Shown: piece after piece, positions 57,901-64,000 of the stretch | How positions within the stretch are numbered: position 1 is the first letter of the stretch | How the letters are laid out: each line of letters opens with the position of its first letter | Assembly (NCBI GenBank): GCA_035048485.1 | Contig: CM068588.1 | Coordinates: 24,016,324-24,080,323 of the forward strand | Reading direction: 5' to 3' | DNA from: Pteria penguin | Lineage: Eukaryota > Mollusca > Bivalvia > Pterioida > Pteriidae | Length of the DNA: 64,000 bases | Position numbers and translations under genes: made by a program | The notes under the pieces: generated by a model | Database searches by the model: none | Seen by the model: only the letters and a program-made list of their open reading frames with translations | Told to the model about the DNA's origin: nothing

Positions 57901-60900
57901 GATATCATGAGTCTTATTATTGTAATTTCATGTTAACAGTGTATAGAAGTAGAAAATTAAAATAGATTATTAATAAAGCATACTTTTCAAAAGTCTTGTT
58001 ACATCATAAAATATCAGAATCATGGAAGCTGACAAGTTCATTTTTTAATATGATATCATGACGATGAAGGGCCAGTAACATCTAAGAAAATTTAAGCACC
58101 ATCACAGTTTTAGAGAATCTGGCATGGGAGAAGTGCTCTGTGAACTTAATTTCTTAAGACTTTGTACATTTTCTCACTCTTATCTCAAGGTCCTTGGTTC
58201 GACATGTACCTAAAGTCACGTCTGCCAGTTGTTCTAAACTTTAATCCCTTCATGAACTTCACTGATGACCCACGACCAGAATATCAGGACCAGGTGAGAT
58301 TGCAGTATTTAATAACAGTTACAGGCATTCAATGAATTTGTTATTAAGATTCTAAACTACAAACTCATTGCTTGAAATTTATAGACTACATTTTCTATAT
58401 ATGTTTATATCAGATAACAGAAACAGACTTACAGAATCAACAGACTGGAGCCATATGACATCACTGCTTAATAAGCAGTTAGACTAAGGCAGATAAAGTC
58501 TTACGTTAAGAAGAGAAAATATTTGATACTTCAGATTTTTTGATAAAATTTAATACATGCACCAAGGACTAACATTAGTCATTCAGTCCTGATTTTGTGT
58601 TGTATTTTGAAGCATTGCAATATATAGGGATCACTTTGTCTGGTTTCCATCTATCTGTCTGTCAGTGTCCATGTGTATGTCCATCTGTCTGTCTGGTCAG
58701 AGTCACACTTTTGAATACATAGCAGGAGACACATTTTCCAGCACTCCTGTCTGTTACTTAAAGTGCAGCTGGTTCAGATACATAGAGTGAGCAATGAGGT
58801 ATTTTATGTGCCAACATCAATTTTATCTCTTGAATTCGATTTTCACTGTGTCATCTGAAAGACAGGACACTGACAGTTAACCAGAACGGGGGAGGGGGGG
58901 TGAGATTGATGAAGGATTGGTGGTGTCCTTGCCACATCGTCTGGCTGTCATTGTTTTGCACCATAGAAGCCAGATAAAATCTTCATTCTTATAAACTTTC
59001 ATGGCAGATAGAGGGATTTTACTAACTTAAACATAATCTTTCCTCAGCTTCTTAGGGCGACCAACATGATTGTATCCTCACTGAGGTTCATGAAGACTTT
59101 GAAGGAGGCAGCCTTGGAACCGGATGTATATCATCTGAATCCAAAACAATCAGACAATCCAAATTTCTGGAAGTTTGTAAGGTGAGTAGATTTATTTCAT
59201 CATAAAATTAAAATGTACAGTCAAGCCTGTTGTAAGTGGTCACTCAAAGGAAGGTTGAAAAATGGTCACTTAAGGCAGGTGGTCTCTTAGTACAGGTTGA
59301 TTTTGTATAAACAGTTAGTAGTTAGGTCAAAGGAAGATGGTTGTTTATGACAGGTGATTGCTTACTTAATATAGGTTGTCTTTTAAGTAGGTACGGACAC
59401 TAAGTAAATCAGGATGGTTTGTTGAAATCATATCAAATGAAGAAATTTTAAAATGTCCATTGGCATACAGGCTAAAGAGATGTTGTTCTTTCAAATTGTG
59501 CTGTTAGAATTACTTGAAATGGTCAGCAAGTAACAAAAATAATTATCGTTTGGATATATCACATGTCTGGATTTACCTTCCCAGCCTGTATAGATTATCC
59601 GTCTGATTAGAATTTGACTTGTAACTGAATAAGATAAAATTTTAAAAAACAAAGATCATTTTTCTAATTTCAGAAGATATTTTCCCTAAATTTGATAAAA
59701 GTTGTAATTAGATTGAGATAATATGTACTTTATACACATGTTTTACATTGTAATAGACATGTTCTCAAGCTATGGCCATAAAGTCAAATTTAATATATAT
59801 ATATATGTAATGCCTAACAGGATCATCCTTGTAATTCTTGCAAATAGTCTAGGTAAATATAACCTACCATGAAATATTAGAAATTGAGAAAGGGAAAGAA
59901 ATAACAAATAACAGAAAGAAAGGGAAACAACAAAGATCAAAAGAAAAAAGAAAGAATAAGGAACATCAAACGAACAACGAACATGATTTTCGAAAAATTA
60001 ATAATGATTTGATTTCTCTCAGAGGTCAGACCCTTGTAATATTTCTAAATGAATAACATTCTCTTTACAGACGATTACCTGAGCGTTATGCATTTTATGG
60101 AGCAGCCTGGTACAAAGCCTACCCATTAGACATGAGTCAATATGGCCGACTGTTCAATTCTACTCGGATACCAAAGTATACTATGACTTTTCCTACGCTT
60201 CATATTCATTTCAAAGAAAATCATAATGTGTAAACTTTCTATGAATATTACATAGGCTCTGAGAATTTTATGGAGAACTGTTTTCAGTTTTAAAATAGGA
60301 AATTGGAAGACAAAAAAGATTATATACACCACCAAAACCTTTATTCCAGATTCATATTATTTGGGTTTTTTTTCATCCTACTGCATGTGGACAAACTGAT
60401 TTCTTGATTCTTCTTGATTGCATGTTTATCTGAGATAGTGGTACTTCAAACATTGAATACTGGTACCCAAAGAGGGGCAGGCTTGGTGTAGTGGTTAAGC
60501 GCTTGGCTTGTGGCGCTGACGATCCAGGTTCGATTCCCAGGTTGCGCCACTATGTTTAAGAGGTTGGTAACCTCCTGCTTCCATGTCACGATATAACTGA
60601 AATATTGTTGAAAGCGACGTAAAACACCAATCAACCAACCGGTACCCAAAGTCATGTTAATTTTAGAGTGGACTGATCAAAGGTCAAGGTCATTTATGAT
60701 ATGTTTCATAAGAACTGCTCTGTTTAACTCGTGTAATCAGTTGACAAGAAGATATAGCATCATTGTCTTATATCTTTCTGTTCACTCATATGTCCATTCA
60801 CTGGTTTGTTTGTCAATCCATCCAGCTTATAATGTGGACGCTATAGGGAATCTATAGAGATTTCATCAAAATAGATGTGCTCAGTTTTTGTGATGTTAGG

Positions 60901-63900
60901 AAGATTTCAACTGATTATCAGTACTGATAGTCAATCAGTTTGATTGGTTGGTTGATTGGTGTTTTACATGTTTTTAACAATTTTTGAGTTATATCATGAC
61001 TTGCAAGTAGGAGTTAAACAACCTCTTAAACAAAGTGGCACAGTCTGGGAATCGAACCAAGATCGTCGGTGCTGCAAGCCAAGCACTTAACCACTACACC
61101 AAGCCTGCCCTTTAATCAGCTTGAAATCATAATCAATTACCAGTTTGTAATTGGAAAGGATCTAACAATTGATTATTGATTATATAATCAGTTTCTCATG
61201 ATGTAACAATAAAGCAACCTATTTATGAAAAATCTGTATGTATCAGTTTGATGCTTATAAAAACAAAGTACTCCCACTTCCTGCTGTTCTTTCTACCACA
61301 AAAATAAGTGTAAATAATATTCCCAAACCTCTCATTGTTATTTTGAGGACAACAGATTATGAAATTCTGTAATTTCAGTAATAAAAATGGTTCTATCTGA
61401 AATTTTATCGGAAATTAATTCAATAGTAATTTAATTTAATAAACATGTGAATCTGAATGAATGATTTTTTATAGGTTTGAAAGAGATGAATTTTTAACTG
61501 ACATTAGTGCAAAACACATTCTTGTGATGAGAAATGGAAACTTCTATGTCTTTAATGTGTTGGATGAGAATGGTAAGTTTGTTTCCTATATTAATGTCAG
61601 TTATTACTCAGTGTTAATTTTATATTGCTAAGTTACTGCTATTAGCCTCACTCGGATACTGACTGTGATATGGATTTCAGTAACTCATAAGGGAAGAAAT
61701 TCATTCTTCGTACCAATATTACGCAAAAAACACATAGGGTTTGCTGTATATACTGAGAAATGTTTCTCTTTTTTTAAGGCAGTGGGGTATACTTGCAGTC
61801 AGTCATGAAAAAAAGTGATACTTTATTCAGTTTGATGTTAAGGCATATATATTTTTTGAATGGTTGTTCAAATGACATACCTGCCAATTATTCCGATTTT
61901 GGCTGAACAGTCCTGATTTTCGCACATAAATTCTGCTTTCTGGATTTGCACTATCTGGTTCTGCTTTCCGTTTTCTTATGTAGACTCAGAATCTTACAAA
62001 CGTTTGAATGCAATATTCAAGGGCTGGTCATATTTTAGTTTCGCCGTGACACATGGCAATGGCGGATCTGTGCTGTTTCTAGTGATGCTATGTATAAGAT
62101 GAAGTCACACTAAAAGAATGCGAATGTCATGTGAATTAAGAAATACAAGGATAGTTATTTAAGTCAATTTAAAGTGTCATAACACCATCAACACGAGGAG
62201 GCAACTACACATTTTGTATAATCTGTCATACAGACATTACTATTTGGCATGGTAGTTTCAACTCATTCAAAAACATGTAAATACCCAGGAAGCACAAAAA
62301 TGCTGCTTTGTCGGTTGAAGGAAGTCATCGGTTAATCAGATATTTTTTCACAAATAATGATGACATTTATGACATTACAAGAGCTGAAACTTTATGTTTA
62401 AATTTGAAGGACATTGTGGTTGTATCTATTACATATAGTCATGAAAGTCTACATATTGTACAATCTTGATGCAAAATGAAACAAGAATTTGGAAATGAAA
62501 TATTGAAGTCCTGAGCATGCTGAAATCTCTAGATTGCCTTCAAAAAGCGGAATTGCCAGGATTTTCCGGGGGCTTTGCCCCCTTGTCCCCCAGCAGGGCT
62601 ATGCCCCTGCACCCCATTAGGGACTTGCGGCTGCAAACCCCGGACTGATTGTTCCACTTTTTAATTATTTGATGTTGGCAGGTATGCACTAATAATCTTT
62701 TGATATGTATTATTATTAAATTTTCAGGGATGATCATAAAGCCTGACGAGATTCTGTCACATCTCAGCTACATACAAAAGGACCAAAGACCTCCTACTCA
62801 AACTCCTCTTGGTGCATTGACTACTCTAAACAGAGATAAGTGGGCTACTGTCAGACAACAACTAGTTAATTCAGGTAAACAAGGAATATAGATCATTGAT
62901 GTTTTGTTTTGTGTCACATCCAGATATTTTTCATTATATGGTAAGAGGATAGTTGGTTGGTTGATTGGTGTTTTACGTCGCTTTCAACAATATTTCAGTT
63001 ATATCGCGACATGGAAGCAGGAGGTTACCAACCTCTTAAACATAGTGGCGCAACCTGGGAATCGAACCCGGATCGTCGGCGCCGCAAGCCAAGCGCTTAA
63101 CCACTACACCACGCCTGCCCCCTATATGGTAAGAGGAGCGGGGAGCTGGTGTAACACAATGTGTTAGGAGCTTGTGTCATGAACAAGAGGCCTATGGGTG
63201 ACTTGTTAGTGCCCTGTCTTTGGAATGGGACGGTTAAAACCAAGAATTCATGTCACATTAGACACATGAAAGATCCCACACTCCTTTGGGTAGGTCTGTT
63301 ACAAAGATCTAATTTCTATGCATTGAATAAGACAGATTTGTTCACCATATTAGTACAGCAATTTTGGTGTAATGTAAAACAGCTGGAAGAATCAAGCAAA
63401 TGTAAAGTAAAATATATATGTCTGAGGTGTTGAAAAAAAACCTCAACTTATATAACATTGTAGTTTTCTGGACCCACGAATGAAGCCAAATTTATGAAGT
63501 CTTGATAATACGTTAATTTTTGATACATACACATTTGTATAGCACATACACAAATGGTTTAGTGTACTTTAACGGATAGATGATACTCAGTCCACATCTT
63601 GTATTTTGATGAAATTCTCTTTATGATATTGCAATTTTTGTATCACCTACGGAGTAAGTACTTTATAAAGAAACAGTAAGGGATCATTTCATTGCGTATC
63701 ATTTTGTTTATTGAGTTGGATGTCGTTTAAAGTGAAACGCTATATATTACCAAGTATCAAGAGTATCAGTATCTATTAAATATTTGTACAGACCAGTATT
63801 TTGGGAACCTTATATATATAGTATAAGTACCTTGTACTTGCATCAAACCCTAATCACAACCCTGTTTTATATTTTTTCATTTAACTTACGTTTTCTTCCT

Positions 63901-64000
63901 TCCAATATGCTACAGTCATAGTTTTCGTTTTGCAGGTAATGAAACAAACCTGAGGTTGATAGACACAGCTGTATTCTGTCTCTGCCTAGATGACACTACG
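45985..64000 (+). CDS. CPT2: Carnitine O-palmitoyltransferase 2, mitochondrial (3' end beyond window)
   Basis: Plus-strand CPT2. Clear exons: 50811-51031, 52616-52675, 58190-58293, 59048-59181, 60071-60175, 61475-61572, 62728-62874 and 63936-64000 (cut by the window). Proposed 5' exons: 45985-46047 and 48275-48318. All ten join in phase for 347 codons. CPT2, on the matrix face of the inner mitochondrial membrane, converts acylcarnitine and CoA to acyl-CoA and carnitine for beta-oxidation. Seen: a proposed Arg/Ser/Ala-rich, acid-poor presequence, [103 protein letters not shown] and [11 protein letters not shown], all colinear with vertebrate CPT2 rather than CPT1 (no N-terminal membrane helices). 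The catalytic histidine (HFEHSWGDG region) is expected about 45 residues beyond the window. Identity is firm; the first two exons are less so. Confidence 0.93.
46250..47110. mobile_element. Diverged foldback element with GGTAATTCCGGT motifs
   Basis: Left side (46,290-46,630) carries AATTACCAGAATTACGA, AATTACCATTAAAGGGACCG and TACCTAGAAAATATAACTTT. Their complements occur on the right (46,985-47,110: AAAGTTACACTTTCTAGGTA, CCCTTTAATGGTAATTCCGG, GTAATTCCAGTG). A separate MITE is nested in the left arm. Falls in proposed CPT2 intron 1. Confidence 0.65.
46352..46521. mobile_element. 170-bp MITE nested in a foldback element
   Basis: Perfect-looking outer inverted repeats GACCTTTTTCCTTTAA / TTAAAGGAAAAAGGTC, continuing through GCGGAGCTG-AACATTGGACGGCA and its partner, flanked by TA on each side. 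The centre has ATGACGTCA and TTATGACGTAA. Confidence 0.88.
47318..47660. mobile_element. SINE B-related fragments split by other sequence
   Basis: TTATGTCACTCGAAGATCAT and GCACCTGCCTGGTTCA at 47,320-47,370, then GTGAGGGATCTTTTATGTGC at 47,633, match parts of SINE B in reverse, about 200 bp apart. Reads as one old copy interrupted by an insertion. Uncertain. Confidence 0.45.
48275..48318 (+). CDS. CPT2: CPT2 exon 2, proposed
   Basis: 44 nt between a strong acceptor (TTTTCTGTTTTGCAG) and a strong donor (ACAG|GTATGT), reading [14 protein letters not shown] in the frame that joins the next exon in phase 2. The composition suits a presequence. Confidence 0.55.
48375..48642 (+). mobile_element. 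SINE family B, intact copy with target-site duplication
   Basis: tRNA-like head (GCATGGCCTAGTGGTATCC as A box, GGTCAGGGTTTGAGTACC as B-box region) followed by CTGTCTTTCGGATGAGACAG, GGCACGTGAAAGATCCCTC and a tail ending in ATTAAACAAAAATCAATT. Flanked by the 13-bp duplication TTCAATTTGGGTC at 48,362-48,374 and 48,643-48,655. In proposed CPT2 intron 2. Confidence 0.9.
48645..50065. repeat. Duplicated flank of about 150 bp around an AGCTCACCTGAG repeat
   Basis: AATTGGGTCCATTATAAGGA...CAAAAGAAAAGATACTGGCA at 48,647-48,805 recurs at about 49,904-50,060 with moderate divergence. Between the copies lies a full AGCTCACCTGAG...GGGCCTCTTG repeat (48,917-49,891). Confidence 0.75.
48917..49891. repeat. 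Mollusc interspersed repeat AGCTCACCTGAG...GGGCCTCTTG, copy 1
   Basis: Starts TTTAGCTCACCTGAGC and ends CAGGTGAGCGATATAGGCCC followed by ATTTGGGCCTCTTG; contains TTTTCGACTTCTTCTCCAGA and GGTGGCACCACCACAG. I recognise the ends as a repeat widespread in bivalve genomes. No coding capacity seen. Confidence 0.8.
50811..51031 (+). CDS. CPT2: CPT2 exon 3
   Basis: Reads [39 protein letters not shown] and [18 protein letters not shown]. An in-frame stop lies upstream without an intervening ATG, so an acceptor is needed; TTCAAG|TGCC at 50,810 is preferred, but CAG at 50,816 or AAG at 50,822 keep the same phase. Donor TTAG|GTGAGG. Confidence 0.88.
51423..52110. repeat. Interspersed repeat starting AGTCCCCTGCCAGTCAAACTG with internal direct repeats
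   Basis: Four diverged internal units of about 150 bp carry GACATTTATCACTGCATTT, GGTTGCCAGATAATAAC, TTTCAAACTTCATATAAGAC and GGGATTGATTTTGGGGTCAA. In CPT2 intron 3. No protein coding. Confidence 0.7.
52616..52675 (+). CDS. CPT2: CPT2 exon 4
   Basis: 60 nt reading [20 protein letters not shown]. Acceptor TATAAAG, donor TCAG|GTATGT. Confidence 0.93.
52918..52982. repeat. CTGT-rich microsatellite
   Basis: Imperfect (CTGT)n run with TCTGTCTGTCTAT variants. Confidence 0.85.
53225..54435. repeat. 145-bp tandem array, nine units
   Basis: Marker CTGCACAGAATTTCACCAAA recurs at spacings of about 145, 144, 123, 145, 123, 145, 145 and 145 bp. The two short units lack the ATGCCGATCCGTGATCCAAG plus ATGGC segment. 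Each full unit carries CAAGATGGCCGCCATTGGCT. Minus-strand frames of 80-130 codons across the array are a by-product of the repeat. Confidence 0.93.
55832..56736. mobile_element. 905-bp TA-flanked DNA element with visible empty site
   Basis: Inverted termini CCGTATATACTCGCTTATAA and its partner TTATAAGCGAGTATATACGG, then TA on both sides; subterminal TTATAAGACGACCCCCCTAC occurs at both ends. The paralogous sequence at 54,980-55,005 reads ACATATACCACTTGGTAATT without the insertion, proving the TA duplication and exact ends. No transposase frame. Related by terminal bases to 16,370-17,300. Confidence 0.93.
57206..58189. other. CPT2 intron 4, 3' part
   Basis: Diverged repeat of AAGCTGGAACGTGGTAGCAA / AAGCTGAAACTTGGTACCAA segments (about 57,220 and 57,348), also related to 53,020-53,140. 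Frames at 57,572-57,965 are unrecognised and lie within the intron. Confidence 0.45.
58190..58293 (+). CDS. CPT2: CPT2 exon 5
   Basis: 104 nt reading [20 protein letters not shown] then [14 protein letters not shown], a hallmark carnitine acyltransferase block. Confidence 0.95.
58690..58915. mobile_element. SINE B-related fragment
   Basis: GCACTCCTGTCTGTTACTTA, TTATGTGCCAACATCA and CACTGTGTCATCTGAAAGAC with GACACTGACA match the reverse SINE B body loosely. In CPT2 intron 5. Confidence 0.45.
59048..59181 (+). CDS. CPT2: CPT2 exon 6
   Basis: 134 nt reading [20 protein letters not shown] then [20 protein letters not shown]. Confidence 0.95.
60071..60175 (+). CDS. CPT2: CPT2 exon 7
   Basis: 105 nt reading [20 protein letters not shown] then [14 protein letters not shown]. 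Donor CCAAA|GTATAC, phase 2. Confidence 0.94.
60473..60640 (+). mobile_element. tRNA-derived SINE family A, young copy
   Basis: GGGCAGGCTTGGTGTAGTGG (A box), GATCCAGGTTCGATTCC (B box), body TTTAAGAGGTTGGTAACCTC and tail AATCAACCAACC. Flanked by the perfect 11-bp duplication GGTACCCAAAG (60,462-60,472 and 60,641-60,651). In CPT2 intron 7. Confidence 0.95.
60944..61113 (-). mobile_element. tRNA-derived SINE family A, reverse copy
   Basis: Reverse orientation, starting TTGGTTGGTTGATTGGTG and ending CCACTACACCAAGCCTGCCC. Flanked by an 11-bp near-perfect duplication AATCAGYTTGA (about 60,933-60,943 and 61,114-61,124). Same intron as the previous copy. Confidence 0.92.
61475..61572 (+). CDS. CPT2: CPT2 exon 8
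   Basis: 98 nt reading [20 protein letters not shown] then [12 protein letters not shown]. Acceptor TTTTATAG, donor ATG|GTAAGT. Confidence 0.95.
62728..62874 (+). CDS. CPT2: CPT2 exon 9
   Basis: 147 nt reading [20 protein letters not shown] then [20 protein letters not shown] and LVNSG. Confidence 0.94.
62950..63122 (-). mobile_element. tRNA-derived SINE family A, youngest-looking reverse copy
   Basis: Reverse copy with intact box-B complement GGAATCGAACCC and head complement CCACTACACCACGCCTGCCC. Flanked by the perfect 15-bp duplication TATATGGTAAGAGGA (62,935-62,949 and 63,123-63,137). In CPT2 intron 9. Confidence 0.95.
63130..63935. other. CPT2 intron 9, 3' part
   Basis: 63,140-63,330 has SINE B body motifs in forward orientation (GTGCCCTGTCTTTGGAATGG, CATGAAAGATCCCACACTCC, TTTGGGTAGGTCTGTTACAA). 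The rest is AT-rich with nothing recognised. Confidence 0.5.
63936..64000 (+). CDS. CPT2: CPT2 exon 10, truncated by window end
   Basis: Reads [20 protein letters not shown] to the last base, the conserved strand just before the catalytic domain core. Acceptor TTTTGCAG. Confidence 0.93.

Noticed and set aside
59218..59410. Tigger-type terminus CAGTCAAGCCTGTTGTAAGTGG as a fourth transposon
   Set aside because: The start resembles Tigger ends and has internal GTGGTCACT repeats, but I could not find a matching inverted end or TA on the other side.

Overview
The window looks like nuclear DNA of a mollusc, most likely a bivalve. It is AT-rich, the genes are split into many small exons, and it is crowded with repeats typical of bivalve genomes: tRNA-headed SINEs, the AGCTCACCTGAG...GGGCCTCTTG interspersed repeat, TGACCTTTGACC-rich repeats, a Penelope-like reverse transcriptase, Tigger/pogo relics and many minisatellites. 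The species cannot be named from the sequence. Exons were assembled by hand from splice sites, reading phase and remembered family similarity. No alignment or transcript was available.

Layout. (1) 1-8.1 kb: two broken reverse-transcriptase relics (about 236-1170 and 6277-6560) surround the last two exons of a ninjurin-family gene on the minus strand (2086-2926). (2) 8.15-9.61 kb: a 35-bp satellite that is open in several frames. (3) 9.6-12.4 kb: intergenic repeats. (4) 12,448-45,669, minus strand: a complete muskelin gene. Its 21 coding exons keep phase throughout and give a 728-residue protein (human muskelin is about 735). The introns hold two Tigger relics, two further elements with TA target duplications, foldback palindromes, SINEs and several tandem repeats. 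(5) 45,985-64,000, plus strand: a carnitine palmitoyltransferase 2 (CPT2) gene facing away from muskelin. Eight exons are clear at protein level, two 5' exons are proposed, and the window ends before the catalytic histidine.

The most unusual structure is in muskelin intron 3. The last 24 nt of exon 3 plus the first 20 nt of the intron, including the 5' splice site, have been amplified into a 44-bp minisatellite of about 53 units (39,757-42,090). By hand count about 24 units besides the real one keep an intact GT donor and 28 carry the same G-to-A change that destroys it. The authentic splice donor is thus the terminal repeat of an array of its own copies.

Other points: two direct 1.3-kb Tigger copies flank the 75-nt, in-frame exon 8; GC-AG introns occur in muskelin and probably in CPT2; the predicted start codons of muskelin and CPT2 are only about 315 bp apart, suggesting a shared promoter; and a 905-bp TA element can be dated against an unoccupied duplicate of its target site in the same window. 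No operon or gene cluster in the bacterial sense is present. The three genes have unrelated cellular roles: membrane rupture/adhesion, a ubiquitin-ligase complex, and fatty-acid oxidation.
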